The notes: a model not told the origin generated them from the sequence alone. Counted from the first letter of the stretch, positions 46,436 through 58,480 are shown. The stretch is 64,000 nucleotides of DNA from Epiperipatus broadwayi (GCA_028023455.1 JAQFVV010000001.1:18587713-18651712); one strand, 5' to 3'. Translations and numbers: made by a program.

Positions 46436-48514
46436 GTCACTGGTCAGACCGGCATCATCTGAAGAATAGATTAAAATACTATCACTTGAAATATTATGTT
46501 ATATATTAATGTGTGTGCTATTATTAATAATTAAATATATTTTAAAAAGTTTTGAAAAGTTTGAATTTATCTAAAGATATTTTACATTAAAAAAACTAAG
46601 TGATAAAAATGTCGTTATCACAAATTCTAAAATCAAAACAATACATATATTAATTAAGCATACCCAATGCTTTTATTATTACTTAATTAAAGCTTATGTA
46701 AAGTGTATTTTTCCATCACTAAGTGTATTATCACATGACTGATAAAAGACATATATACAGATATATACTGATCATTTATCTATCCACATTAGCGGAGCAA
46801 CAATTGCTAAAGAAGAACTATTTATAATCAACACCTCTGATTCTAAAATCATCATCAATTATTTTAATCATGTTATCATTTTAAGCTCATAGTCAATAAA
46901 TAATCATGTATGAAAGAAATTTCATAAGTTTTAAGGCCAATAAATAATAACAAAATAATCACTAATATGGTGAGCAATAACATTAAAAAAATAGAAAAAA
47001 ATGCTTATTTAGACACAATCATGAGGATACAATGTAGATTTTACTAGGATCACATTATTGCACTTTTCTCTTGAATGAAATTTAATAAACATCATCCTTT
47101 ATTAATAATTACAATTTCATTTCTTTTCTTAATGAACAAATTAAAAGCATTAATTAATGTGAATGTTTAAATTTAAATTTTTGCCATGTGTTTTCTTTAA
47201 AATTCCACTTGTAAAAATATTTAATTCTGTAATTTATAAATATTTATAAATGTGCTATTTTTATTTAGATTCCAGCAAGTAATATTACATAAATGATATA
47301 ATACCTTTTTTAGTTGAAATGTACTCTTGATTCACTTAATTAGTGAGAAATGTTCCTAATGTTCTGAAAGAGATACAATTGAATATAAAACTAAATGATT
47401 GGATCATAAAAATTGGACAGCAACTTTTAGAATATGGAGACATAAGAAAGAGGGACATCAACATCAATTTTCCAATAAAAATTGTTTATTAGACAATTAG
47501 GTCAATTAGTTAAGACAAATGGACATAATACATGAGACAAAAATAAGTAACTGGCACTTTCAGGAATAAAAAGTAGTACCAATAATAATTATAATCATGT
47601 AGAAATTATTTTTTATTTCTTTTCTGGGTGTAAATAAATATGGTAAATATATAATCCTATGATTTTAAAGATATATAAATTATTAATTTTGTTATTTAAA
47701 TTAATGCAAGAATTTCATCTATACACACACACATATAATCAACATGCAACCTTTCGTGCCTGATATTTTTTCTTTACAAAAAAAATAATTATTAAAAAAT
47801 ACCGATTACCATATTATTTTCCCCAGCATATTGCATTATTATTTTCTATAACAATTCAAATATAAATACAATAATATAGTAGATTATAGAATTATTATGC
47901 AAAAATGATAAATAAAAATATTTTCTTCTTGTTTTAAAATAATAGTAGAGTTTTTGAATTCCTTCTTTATTAGTCAACATCTTTTTTTATAGAATCATTG
48001 AAATGAAAAATTTAAATTATATAATTATTGTTTAAAAATTCATTGAACTTTTGTAATTTTAAAGCTAAAGTATGTCCTTTATCTTTTTACTATTTATATT
48101 TATTCCAAGTATATTGCAATATAAGCTTAACAATACTTTCACTTTATTAAAGACTGATTTAAATTTAAATCCAACAAAATATTAATTAAATTTTATTAAT
48201 ATTTCTTTTTTAAAAAAAAAAAAGATTCTGAATGTCATTATTCAATTGCATAATTGTTTGCTATTTCTATAGCTGTTTTTTTTTTAGCAAATTAGCATTT
48301 AAAAGAGGTAAGAATTCCCCATATGATAATTTTAATAGTCATATCCTTTGAAAAGAAAAATAATAGCTTCCTTTGTTCTTGAAAATATTTTTTTTTCCTA
48401 GTTAACTTAGTACTTTATTTCAAATAATACTAGTAGTATTACTAAGATGTTAATTTTTGAAATTTTAAAAACAAATGTTTTAAAGTAAAAACTATTTTAA
48501 AGTTTTTTTCCTTG
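46436..48514. other. A+T-rich DNA, nothing recognised
   Basis: No coding motif or repeat identified on either strand. Confidence 0.5.
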
Positions 48515-48605
48515 TGTCAAAGCATTGGCTGGGAAGCAAACTCACAAACCCAGGACAACTGCTTGTAAGGCAGCTGTGCTGACCACTCGACCACCAATGC
48601 TCGAA
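48515..48605 (-). repeat. tRNA-like SINE piece (copy 2)
   Basis: On the minus strand an acceptor-like GCATTGG pairs perfectly with CCAATGC. The D arm is TGGTCGAGTGGTCAGC, the anticodon arm CTGCCTTACAAGCAG (loop CTTACAA), and a long variable arm precedes AGTTTGCTTCC. A 3' extension TTTGACACAAG matches copy 1 at 17362. It folds better than copy 1, but the extension and long variable arm point to a SINE or tRNA pseudogene. Confidence 0.6.
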
Positions 48606-50917
48606 GTTTAAGGCAAATTTGTGAAATCTTGCTTTTTATCAAAAAACAAAACTTTTGTACCTTTTTTCTATAAAATTTCTGACATTTAACTAGATATAAT
48701 ATTTTATATTTCAGCTAATTACATATGTAGAATCTAAAGTTGATCTTTTTTTGTATTTTAAAAAAAGGAAAAAAGTGTTGATAAAAAATAATAAAAAAGA
48801 TTATTCTTTAAATAACTGATTTTATCAAATTATTTAAATAAGAAAAGATAACATTAGTATAATTATTTAATTAAAATATCAAGAAGTAATTTGAGATTTG
48901 TGTAAATAATTGATCCAAATCTTAAGTACATGCACTATAAATATGTGCATACTAACTGTTATTTAGCTCTGTCTGCTAATCCACTTCAATGGCTTTAGGT
49001 CACTTGAAATCAGCCATTTTTTGAGCTAAGGTACTGTTTTTATACATGTTTGAAAGCTTTCAAAAAGTCCCATAAGTTGCTGCCCTCTCTCAAATTATTT
49101 TACAAATAAAAAAATCAATATATGTGAAGTTGAAAGTATAACAAAAGGAGGGGGCAGTCCATTCTAAATGCTGATTAGCTGATGATTATTTGGTCAAAAA
49201 AGATTGCTGATAAATAATTTTCATTGCTGAAAATGAAAATATATGTTTTAGAATGTTTTTTTTTATTATTTTTCATACATATTATAAATTATTTTCATAA
49301 AATATGCTGAAAATATAGTTATTTTACAAAAATAGTAACATTTTATTTTAAAAAATGTATACTTTACATGAATGTAAATTGAAAAAAAAACCAGTGAATA
49401 GCAATAATTTGGGGATCCTGTCAAAATTTTAGATTGCTAGAAGCTGTTTATTTGATTTTCAAGTAAAAATTAATGTTTTAGAATATTTTTCTGGCATTTA
49501 TTTACATATTATAATGCATTTTGGTAAAATATGCTGAAAATATAATTATTTTTAGAAAAATGGTAAGATTTTACTAAAAAATTATTAACTTTTATAATAA
49601 TATAAATTGAGGATGGAAATCAGTGATGTTTGCATCACTTGTAATTTGCTATGATCTTTTTTTTTATTTTTTCTGCTATCGAATATTTTTATAATTATAA
49701 ATAAAAATTTATTTTTGAAAAAACTTTTGTTTACTTTCATAACTTGACAAATTATTAATATACTTTTTACAAATGAAACTAAAATGAATATAATATTAAA
49801 AGATGGATATATTTTTATGGCTGAGTTTGTTAATTGACCAATCAAAACTTTAGAATTTTAATTCACTCAGCCAATAATAAATTGTACAATCTAAGAGCAG
49901 CTAAACTGCTAACATATAGCTAAATGTCATGAAATAAACATTAAAGGTTTAGAAATCAAAGAATATACTTATTGGTTTTTGTTTAATTACTTATTATTTG
50001 GTTAATATGAGACAATAGTGTGCCAATAAATTTAATATGGTTTTTTCTTAACTGTTTTCTGTGGATCCATTTTTATTTCTTTAATAAATAAATAAAAAAT
50101 ATTACTAATTTGACAGAAATTTACCCTATTATAATATGTATAAATTGCATTTAAAAAATAATATGCTTCAAGCTTAATTAATTACTGATCATATATATTG
50201 AAAAAATTCTACCACATTACTTAAAAGCTAAAAGTCCATATATTGTAGTTTGGTTTTATCTTTCTTAAAAGTCAAATATCTTATGCTTTCTCATGGGTCA
50301 AACCATTTCTACTCAATATGCTCTTTTCTAATAAAATCGGAATAGTAATAAATTAAACATGTCTTATATTACAATTCTATAATGTTGATATTTTCCCTTA
50401 TTATAAATAATGAAAATTTAATTTGCCACAATATAATATATTTCGTAACATACAAGATTATATGTTTTATTTCAGCTACTAATATGTTAAATTGGATATA
50501 AAAACATTTAACGATATTAATCATTTCCTAATTCAATTATTATTCGAATTTTTAACTCAGTCATATCAAATAATTAGATGTCAAATTTTATTAGGAAACC
50601 AAGCATTTGTTTAGGTGACTCTTTTCCAGTTAATCTTTAAATCACCTAAGACAAGTTCATTTTAAACTTTGTTGTTAACAGTTTTCCAAAGCAGCTTATT
50701 TCTTTAATTTAAAGAAGTCGTTCAAAAGAAACTATAACAAATAATAAAAAAAGAAAAAGACATTATTTAATAATAATAAAGATAATATGTAATAGAATTG
50801 GAGCATTTTTCAAGTAAGCAAACAACGAGAATAATAAAATTTAAATAGAAAAAAAAAGTAATATTATTATAAAAATTCTAATAAAAAATTTAATCTAAAA
50901 TAATCTTATCCTCTTTT
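48606..50917. other. A+T-rich DNA, no gene
   Basis: Apart from the direct repeat at 49237 I see only low-complexity sequence. The minus-strand open frame at 49585 has no motif. Confidence 0.5.
49237..49630. repeat. Two diverged direct repeats, about 150 bp each
   Basis: Blocks starting near 49,245 and 49,473 share ATGTTTTAGAAT, then AAAATATGCTGAAAATAT and a TTTTAC..AAAAAT pattern in order, at a period of about 230 bp. Family unknown. Confidence 0.55.
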
Positions 50918-50918
50918 A

Positions 50919-51004
<86 letters not shown>
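50918..51004. repeat. (CT)n microsatellite
   Basis: About 85 bp of CT dinucleotides with one CGCT interruption near its start. Confidence 0.98.
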
Positions 51005-51009
<5 letters not shown>

Positions 51010-52582
51010 TTATATAATTTAATATATCATGGTCTTACAATTAGAAATTTTGCTACACCATTAATTACTAATTCAATAAATCTATTTTGATTCTAAGGCT
51101 AGAAATTATTTTTTTCCATGTATTGATTATATTTTTTATCTTATACTGAAATATGTATCAATTTTTATCTTCTTTTTCAAACTTTGTTTTGTTTCTTATT
51201 ATTTTTTTATTTTGTTCATGCTTTTTATATTTTAATATTATTCTCCTTATATATATATATATATTATATTGAAAATTATAAATATTATTACAATAAAAAC
51301 TGAAATTATTGTGTTCGGAAGTTAGTCTTTCAAATATGAAAACATTCATTGTGCTGCTGAGAAAGAGGTAATAGATATTTTTTGAACTCTCCAATAACTC
51401 AAGAAAATGAGAGAAAAAAATGTTAAGAAGTTAAGATCAGCTACATATAAAATTTGTCAAAATTTTCAGGTAAATGATATTTTTTTTATAATTGGTAATT
51501 AAAGTGTTATTAAAATTAGAAAGAATATTATGTTTTCATTGAGCACTTTTACTTGAAACATAAATAAGACAAGATAATGATTAATATTATTTTGTAATCA
51601 GTTCTTATTGTTAGTGTACTTTAAGTGCATACATTTCCAATTATACATACCTGAATAGAGTTCAGAGAAATCAAGTTGATTATATCTATGGCATCTAACA
51701 GTAAAACAGTTAATAGCAAAAAACAAAAGGCAGATTATGGTTTCTGATATAATGTGTTTCTACATGGTATGAAAAGATTATGTAAAGAAAGTTTTTTTCT
51801 GTTTTTAATAGTACATATTAAAGATACTAATATTGTGGATAAAATTGATTGACAACTATAAAAATTGTGTTGAAAATAAAAAATAATATTAGTTATATCT
51901 AAAAAAAAAGTTTGGGAAAATGTAGTTACTATCAAATAAAAGAAACATAATTTTATTTTTTTTTCCTTCTTTCTTTATGTATTGATTTCCATATTTACAT
52001 ATGATACCATTTCCAACTTTCTTATACACTTAACAATATTATTTTTTACCCCAAAACTTTACTCTTACAGTTTTGACTATATATTGGTATATAGAAAATT
52101 ATACAGTGAATTCTAATATTTAATCATATTACATACTATTGTGTCTGAAATTACATAATTTTCCAAAATATATGACATGCCAAATTTTAATTATGTAACT
52201 CTATAGTTGATAATATGAATAATGAAGAAACTATAACAAATTTATTAAAGTTTATGATAAAATTGAAGTTTTAAAAACTTTGATAAAAAAGTAATAATGT
52301 GAATTCAAATTTTTGCAATTTAAAGCTTAATGGTATAATGGATGATCATAATAGAATAATGAAAATATTTAAAGTTTTAATAATTGTGGGGAAGATAAAA
52401 TTTCAAAAACTGGAATTAATTGAGAAATATAAGATAGTTTTAAAGTTTGAAAACTGGCTTGGATTTTAAAAAAACTTATGTTAAAATATTTATGGTTAAA
52501 CACTTAATGATGAAATACAATAAAAAATTTCAGTTTATATACAAAATATTAAGGATTTTAAACTTCTCCCTCAATAATTTAA
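51005..52582. other. A+T-rich DNA with a short PLE-related duplicate
   Basis: The stretch 51,738-51,793 (TATGGTTTCTGATATAATG..) is a diverged copy of 52,937-52,992 at the start of the PLE RT piece. Otherwise no feature is seen. Confidence 0.5.
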
Positions 52583-52741
52583 TATACAAATTAAAAAGCG
52601 TATGAAACACTTGACTGAGAAGCTATACAAACACTGTGATGAATATGAGGCAAATGGCCTCGAAAGTGCTTGGTGTATAGTAATTTTTGGAATCTGTATA
52701 ACTTCTCATTCAAGTGCTTCATATGCTTTTTAATTTGTTTA
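52583..52741. repeat. Inverted repeat at the 5' end of PLE 2
   Basis: Arms of about 42 bp (CAAATTAAAAAGCGTATGAA.. and its diverged complement) enclose a hammerhead-like motif. Such inverted 5' sequence is common in Penelope-type elements and may be the pseudo-LTR of this copy. Confidence 0.65.
52631..52671 (+). ncRNA. Hammerhead-like motif, family C (5')
   Basis: ACACT (stem I), GTGATGA, GAGGC/GCCTC as stem II, GAAA, GTGC, TT, GGTGT (stem I partner, one wobble). Four extra bases lie before stem II and the first core C is changed, so it is a relic. GTGC is plausibly a decayed GCGC. Confidence 0.35.
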
Positions 52742-52899
52742 TATATAACAAACAATTTCTTCAAGGAATTGGTTTTGCTATAACAAATTGTAATATTGTG
52801 AGTTTAGTTGATACATCTTTGGATTTGTTAGAAATTTCAGTTCTGAATAAAGAAATTAATTTATTGATGACTGAAATGTAGTTATAGCTTATGAACCAA

Positions 52900-54022
52900 A
52901 TGAGTAGTATAAGGAAGTGATATCTAAAATGACTTATGGTTTCTGATATAGTATGTGTTCATACATGGCATGAAAGATTATGTACAGAAAGTATTATGGC
53001 ATTCTTTCACAACCAGTGGTTTCATATAAAAGACAGTTGGCCAATGGGACTGCTTATGAGCAGCAGCATCTCAAGTGTAGTGTGTTACATTATTTTGAAA
53101 AGCAAGTATATCCAAAATACCAAGAATCTAACTTTCTATCCATAGCCGCTCCCTCTCCGATTATTCTACAAATAAAAAATGAGCTTCAAAACACTACAGA
53201 GCTTACGTTTAACTTGGAGAATAAAAATGCCCAGTATCAAGTTAAATATCTAGACCTACATATGCAGCGAGAACACATACATCTTAATTATAAGATGCTA
53301 ATCCCCTTGATGTTAGAGGACATTCCCACCCTCTTTGCAATTCACCAACTAACCACAAACTCTCTGGCTTAACCTCATTTTTGTATAGAAATATGCACCT
53401 ATGTGAATTTGAGGCAGATAAAAAAGCTAACCTCACATCATATAGGGATGACCTAATAAAAGTTGTTTTTGATATGAATTTAATTGACAGGAAGATCAAA
53501 CAGTTTTTTGCTAAAATAAATGATCAAGTCCTTAACATTGACAAGCAAAGACTCCTACTCCCTTACCTGCCTAATATGCATAAATGTTTTTTATAATATT
53601 TTCAATAATAAATACCAATTATGTTTTCACACACCTCCTAACTCCAACAAACTAATTAATAATACCAAGGACTGCCTACCACCCTTGCTGACACCTCAGG
53701 TGGTCTATAATATTGCCTGCCCTGAAAAATTTTGTAGATTGTCATATTATGGTGATACTAGGGCCTCTCTGTCCACTAGGCTATCTCAACACACTTCTTC
53801 TTATAATAATAAAGCTTTGGTCGACACTGCTCATAGTTCAGTTTTTGTGCAGCACTGCACTTCAGCTGGGCATGATTGCCAGCTGGAAAATCCAGTATCG
53901 GTGTGCAGAGAGCGGCATGAACTTAAAAGAAAGATAAAAAAGGCTTTCTTTATATCTAGAGATGTCGACGCCATCAATAGAAAAGTCTCTTGCTACAAAA
54001 TATCCAAGAAATGGAATGTGTA
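52900..54022 (+). pseudogene. Penelope-like element 2: RT remnant and GIY-YIG endonuclease
   Basis: The RT part is broken into several frames. WPMGLLMSSSISSV near 53,040 stands for MGSPLSPxxA, and NELQNTTELTFNLE with KYLDLHMQRE near 53,180-53,270 matches the PLE block after the catalytic box. The catalytic box itself is missing. The C-terminal endonuclease is well kept (see next entry). The element is bracketed by hammerhead-like motifs at 52631 and 54081, which suits a PLE with terminal repeats. It is 5'-truncated and cannot encode a working RT. Confidence 0.8.
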
Positions 54023-54023
54023 A
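53520..54023 (+). CDS. PLE GIY-YIG endonuclease domain, open frame
   Basis: The 167-codon frame has the full endonuclease layout. VVYNIAC (GIY side) is followed by a second Cys in EKFC. SYYGDTRASLSTRLSQHTSS holds YYG for YIG and the catalytic-type arginine and histidine. HSSVFVQHCTSAGHDC gives the next conserved block, and the glutamate helix is RHELKRKIKKAFFI. The protein ends SRDVDAINRK..KISKKWNV, the usual PLE C-terminus. It lacks its N-terminal RT in frame, so it is a remnant and its ATG is not the element's start. It is the best-preserved nuclease domain in the window. Confidence 0.75.
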   Translation: MIKSLTLTSKDSYSLTCLICINVFYNIFNNKYQLCFHTPPNSNKLINNTKDCLPPLLTPQVVYNIACPEKFCRLSYYGDTRASLSTRLSQHTSSYNNKALVDTAHSSVFVQHCTSAGHDCQLENPVSVCRERHELKRKIKKAFFISRDVDAINRKVSCYKISKKWNV

Positions 54024-54080
54024 TCATTTCATTTGCATAAATTTGCATCATTCCGAGTCAATTTATTATAGTTTGTAATA

Positions 54081-54125
54081 TGGCTATGATTATGAGGACT
54101 TTGACCCTTGAAAGTGCTTAGCCAT
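54081..54125 (+). ncRNA. Hammerhead-like motif, family C (3')
   Basis: TGGCT and AGCCA form a perfect 5-bp stem I; TGATTA, a weak stem II, GAAA, GTGC and TT lie between. The GAAAGTGCTT block is identical to the 5' motif of the same element. Core changes predict no cleavage. Confidence 0.4.
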
Positions 54126-55088
54126 TTAATGGAATAGATATTAAAATAAAAATAATATATATATATTAGCACGCTCTTAATTTTACATATATATATATAT
54201 ATTCTTTATTTGTTTTTAGCTTTGTGTGCTTGTGTGTGTTAGCGTATTTTATATATTTTGATTCATAATTAGCCACAAAGTATAAACTGTTTGCTTATTT
54301 CATATTAAAGATAGAAAATTATCCTTAATGTATAAGAATAACTATAGAGGAAAAGTTTATTAAATTGAAAAATTAAGGTTTACATTGTTGTTTAGTTCAT
54401 GAAAACAGTGAAGTAAAATTTATTAAGTTTATGTTTAAAACTTATTTAAATCAATTATTTAATAGAAAATTTGATTTATATATTTATCCATCAGTTTTTA
54501 TTATTCTATAAACTTTTCACAATTTAAAAATATATTTTAAAAAAAGAATTATCTGTAGACATATTGGACAATGGTAGTAATATATTTTAGCAAGGCCAAT
54601 GTTAATACAGTGATCAAAGCAATAATCATGATAGATTTGATTGTCTAATGATTATACATTACATTAAGCAGTCATTACATATCAAGTGTTCTGCTGTTAT
54701 CCTACAGAGTTAATGCAAAAATGATCATAAACAAAATTTTATTAACCCAGCATAATATTGATCAACATCAAGATTATTACAATAATTACCCATTCTCATT
54801 GATTTATATATATGTTTATCCAAAATATGACTTTAAATAAAGGAATATTAATGAATTGGTGATATTTCTGCAGATTACTCATTCATCTTAATGACTAAAA
54901 ATATTGACAAGTATGAATCAATTTTATTTATTTTGAAGTTAAATCACTTTTATAGCTGTTGGTACCATCTTCTTTTGGATTTGAAAACCTAATTTGTCAT
55001 TCCTATCACTTCTTCAACATATCTCTATTATAGTAAATTACCTATTGTGTAACACAACTTGATAGCATTTGGGACCCATTTTTATACA
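54126..55088. other. A+T-rich DNA
   Basis: No feature recognised. It is the left flank of the retrozyme-like cluster. Confidence 0.5.
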
Positions 55089-55099
55089 TTACATGATCT
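55089..55099. repeat. Left target-site duplication of the family A cluster
   Basis: TTACATGATCT, repeated at 58635. The first three and last one or two bases may belong to the element, so the true duplication is 8-11 bp. Confidence 0.6.
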
Positions 55100-55153
55100 T
55101 ATATATAGAGTAAGTTAAAAACAAACACTTATGGAGCTTCAAAAATACCCTCT

Positions 55154-55195
55154 ACCTCAGACCACGGTTTCTGCCTCTAGCGTCATCAGTGAGGT
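55154..55195 (-). ncRNA. Hammerhead ribozyme motif A1
   Basis: Minus strand: ACCTCA, CTGATGA, CGC/GGCA stem II with a C-A mismatch at its base, GAAA, CCGTGG (one G-U), TC, TGAGGT. Core complete. Confidence 0.65.
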
Positions 55196-55522
55196 GCTAG
55201 GGAATAAAAATACTAGAACTAGTCCAGCATTTTATCAATGCCTAACTATTGAGAAGAAAATCTGAAACTTTCAGACATTTAAATGTCCAAAAATCCAGCT
55301 ATCTAACTCAAATAGCCGTATGGGACTGAACTAAGTTCAGATACACCATATATTAATAGCTCTAGCAATATAAAATCGCCAAAGCATTAATAGCAAAAAA
55401 CTAAAATTAAATTGATAAAAAATCAAGTCAGATGACCTAATTTTAATAAAGCTCCTATTTACAAATGTTATATATAGAGTAAGTTAAAAACAAACTCTTA
55501 TGAAGCTTCAAAAATACCCTCA

Positions 55523-55564
55523 ACCTCAGACTGCGGTTTCTGCCTCTAGCGTCATCAGTGAGGT
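55523..55564 (-). ncRNA. Hammerhead ribozyme motif A2
   Basis: Same as A1 but with hexamer CCGCAG, which breaks one stem III pair. Core otherwise complete. Confidence 0.6.
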
Positions 55565-55891
55565 GCTAGGGAATAAAAATACTAGAACTAGTCCAGCATT
55601 TTATCAATGCCTAACTATTGAGAAGAAAATCTGAAACTTTCAGACATTTAAATGTCCAAAAATCCAGCTATCTAACTCAAATAGCCATATGGGACTGAAC
55701 TAAGTTCAGATACACCATATATTAATAGCTCTAGCAATATAAAATCGCCAAAGCATTAATAGCAAAAAACTAAAATTAAATTGATAAAAAATCAAGTCAG
55801 ATGACCTAATTTTAATAAAGCTCCTATTTACAAATGTTATATATAGAGTAAGTTAAAAACAAACACTTGTGAAGCTTCAAAAATACCCTCA

Positions 55892-55933
55892 ACCTCAGAC
55901 CGCGGTTTCTGCCTCTAACATCATCAGTGAGGT
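55892..55933 (-). ncRNA. Hammerhead ribozyme motif A3
   Basis: Hexamer CCGCGG is fully self-complementary. Stem II begins with T, pairing with the A before GAAA (TGT..GCA, one wobble). Core complete; one of the best copies. Confidence 0.7.
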
Positions 55934-56258
55934 GCTAGGAAATAAAAATACTAGAACTAGTCCAGCATTTTATCAATGTCTAACTATTGAGAAGAAAATC
56001 TGAAACTTTCAGACATTTAAATGTCCAAAAATCCAGCTATCTAACTCAAATAGCCGTATGGGACTGAACTAAGTTCAGATACACCATATATTAATAGCTC
56101 TAGCAATATAAAATCGCCAAAGCATTAATAGCAAAAAACTAAAATTAAATTGATAAAAAATCAAGTCAGATGACCTAATTTTAATAAAGCTCCTATTTAC
56201 AAATGTTATATATAGAGTAAGTTAAAAACAAACTCTTACAAGCTTAAAAATATCCTCA

Positions 56259-56300
56259 ACATCAGACTGCAGTTTCTGCCTCTAGCATCATCAGTGAGGT
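56259..56300 (-). ncRNA. Hammerhead motif A4, degraded
   Basis: Stem I has a mismatch (ACATCA for the partner strand) and the GAAA/hexamer region reads AAACTGCAG. Stem II is a clean TGC/GCA. Probably inactive. Confidence 0.5.
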
Positions 56301-56567
56301 GCTAGGGAATAAAAATACTAGAACTAGTCCAGCATTTTATCAATGCCTAACTATTGAGAAGAAAATCTGAAACTTTCAGACATTTAAATGTCCAAAAATC
56401 CAGCTATCTAACTCAAATAGCCGTATGGGACTGAACTAAGTTCAGATACACCATATATTAATAGCTCTATCATTATAAAATTGCCAAAGCATTAATAGCA
56501 AAAAACTAAAATTAAATTGATAAAAAATCAAGTCAGATGACCTAATTTTGATAAAGCTCCTATTTAC

Positions 56568-56578
56568 AAATGTTATAT
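56568..56578. repeat. Left target-site duplication of the family B insertion
   Basis: AAATGTTATAT, repeated at 57743. It belongs to the family A unit, so the family B cluster inserted into family A at a unit junction. The minimum shared length is 10 bp. Confidence 0.65.
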
Positions 56579-56685
56579 GTAATATAGGGTATATGAGCAT
56601 AGACTTTCACACCACCCACCTCTTTCCACTCTATCTAATAATACTGATACACCTAAACACATATATGCTGAAAAGATAAATAATC

Positions 56686-56729
56686 ACCAATATACGTATT
56701 TCATGCTAAACCAGCAATCATCAGTTGGT
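56686..56729 (-). ncRNA. Hammerhead ribozyme motif B, complete core
   Basis: Minus strand: ACCAA, CTGATGA, TGCT/AGCA stem II preceded by a T-T mismatch, GAAA, palindrome TACGTA, TA, TTGGT. All core bases are present. Confidence 0.7.
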
Positions 56730-57160
56730 CCAGACTATCATCTTTACACACATATATAGTATAAGTGCTCAGATATATATTAAGATAGACTATCCTCATA
56801 GTTTAATGGACATGCTTCAATCCACTCCACACTCCAACTCTTCAAACGTCCATCCAATAGAAAATCTGATGATGGAATGCTCAAAGGCCACCCTGAGGCC
56901 AAGATTATTGTCACACCCATGTTGACCTAAGGTCAATCTGAACCCCACATGTACAGGATGTAATCCATTTAATACATATGCAAGGATGGGCAGACATCTC
57001 TATAATGTAATAACTGAAACACAGGCTTGTTATATACCTGTGGCTATATATATGTAATATAGGATATATGAACACAGGCTTTCACACCACCCACGTCTCT
57101 CTACTCTATCTAATAATACTGATACACCTAAACACATATATGCTGAAAAGATAAATAATC

Positions 57161-57204
57161 ACCAATATAAGTATTTCATGCTAAACCAGCAATCATCAGT
57201 TGGT
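57161..57204 (-). ncRNA. Hammerhead ribozyme motif B, stem III mismatch
   Basis: As the previous motif, but with hexamer TACTTA, which no longer pairs fully with itself. Confidence 0.6.
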
Positions 57205-57565
57205 CCAGACTATCATCTTTACACACATATATAGTATAAGTGCTTAGATATATATTAAGATAGAGTATCCTCATAGTTTAATGGACAGGCTTCAATCCAC
57301 TCCACACTCCAATGATGGAATGCTCAAAGGCCACCCTGAGGCCGAGATTATTGTCACACCCATGTTGACCTAAGGTCAATCTGAACCCCACATGTACAGG
57401 ACATTGGCCTTTGAGCATTCCATCATCAGATTTTCAATTGGATGGATGGGTGAAGTGTTGGAGTGTGGAGTGGATTGAAGCCTGTCCATTAAACTATGAG
57501 GGTAGTCTATCTTAATATATATCTGAGCACTTATACTATATATGTGTGTAAAGATGATAGTCTGG

Positions 57566-57609
57566 ACCAACTGATGATTGCTGGTTTAGCATGAAATACG
57601 TATATTGGT
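57566..57609 (+). ncRNA. Hammerhead ribozyme motif B, complete core (inverted unit)
   Basis: Plus strand: ACCAA, CTGATGA, TGCT/AGCA, GAAA, TACGTA, TA, TTGGT. Identical in core to the copy at 56686. The expected cut is after the A of TA. Confidence 0.7.
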
Positions 57610-57742
57610 GATTATTTATCTTTTCAGCATATATGTGTTTAGGTGTATCAGTATTATTAGATATTGTGAAAGTGTGTGCTCATATACCCTATATTACATA
57701 TATATAGTCACAGGTATTTAACAAGCCTGTGTTTCAGTTATT

Positions 57743-57753
57743 AAATGTTATAT
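57743..57753. repeat. Right target-site duplication of the family B insertion
   Basis: AAATGTTATAT, from which the interrupted family A unit continues (ATAGAGTAAG). Confidence 0.65.
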
Positions 57754-57802
57754 ATAGAGTAAGTTAAAAACAAACTCTTATGAAGCTTCAAAAATACCCT
57801 CA

Positions 57803-57844
57803 ACCTCAGACCGTGGTTTCTGCCTCTAGCATCATCAGTGAGGT
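57803..57844 (-). ncRNA. Hammerhead ribozyme motif A5
   Basis: Core complete, stem II TGC/GCA fully paired, hexamer CCACGG with one mismatch. Confidence 0.6.
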
Positions 57845-58111
57845 GCTAGGGAATAAAAAATACTAGAACTAGTCCAGCATTTTATCAATGCCTAACTATT
57901 GAGAAGAAAATCTGAAACTTTCAGACATTTAAATGTCCAAAAATCTAGTTATCTAACTCAAATAGCCATATGGGACTGAACTAAGTTCAGATACACCATA
58001 TATTAATAGCTCTAGCAATATAAAATCGCCAAAGCATTTATTCAGATTTTCTTCTCAATAGTTAGGCATTGATAAAATGCTGGACTAGTTTTAGTATTTT
58101 TATTCCCTAGC

Positions 58112-58153
58112 ACCTCACTGATGACGCTAGAGGCAGAAACCGCGGTCTGAGGT
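58112..58153 (+). ncRNA. Hammerhead ribozyme motif A6 (inverted unit)
   Basis: ACCTCA, CTGATGA, CGC..GCA, GAAA, CCGCGG, TC, TGAGGT. All core bases, a 6-bp stem I and a self-complementary stem III are present. Confidence 0.7.
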
Positions 58154-58480
58154 TGAGGGTATTTTTGAAGCTTCATAAGAGTTTGTTTTTAACTTACTCT
58201 ATATATAACATTTGTAAATAGGAGCTTTATTAAAATTAGGTCATCTGACTTGATTTTTTATCAATTTAATTTTAGTTTTTTGCTATTAATGCTTTGGCGA
58301 TTTTATATTGCTAGAGCTATTAATATATGGTGTATCTGAACTTAGTTCAGTCCCATACGGCTATTTGAGTTAGATAGCTGGATTTTTGGACATTTAAATG
58401 TCTGAAAGTTTCAGATTTTCTTCTCAATAGTTAGGCATTGATAAAATGCTGGACTAGTTCTAGTATTTTTATTCCCTAGC

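Larger units (their letters stand above)
56579..57742. mobile_element. Family B cluster nested in the family A array
   Basis: Two direct units (56579-57052, about 475 bp; 57053-57402, truncated and lacking 31 bp internally) are followed by one inverted unit (57403-57742). Hammerhead motifs lie on the minus strand in the direct units and on the plus strand in the inverted one, the same geometry as the host array. The units share the hammerhead and the decayed B-box region with the copies at 7.5-8.8 kb. A direct repeat of 10-11 bp flanks the cluster. Confidence 0.75.

Noticed and set aside
48515-48605. Functional tRNA gene
   Set aside because: The acceptor pairs well, but the variable arm is too long for the anticodon-like loop seen, and a diverged second copy shares its 3' extension, as in a SINE.
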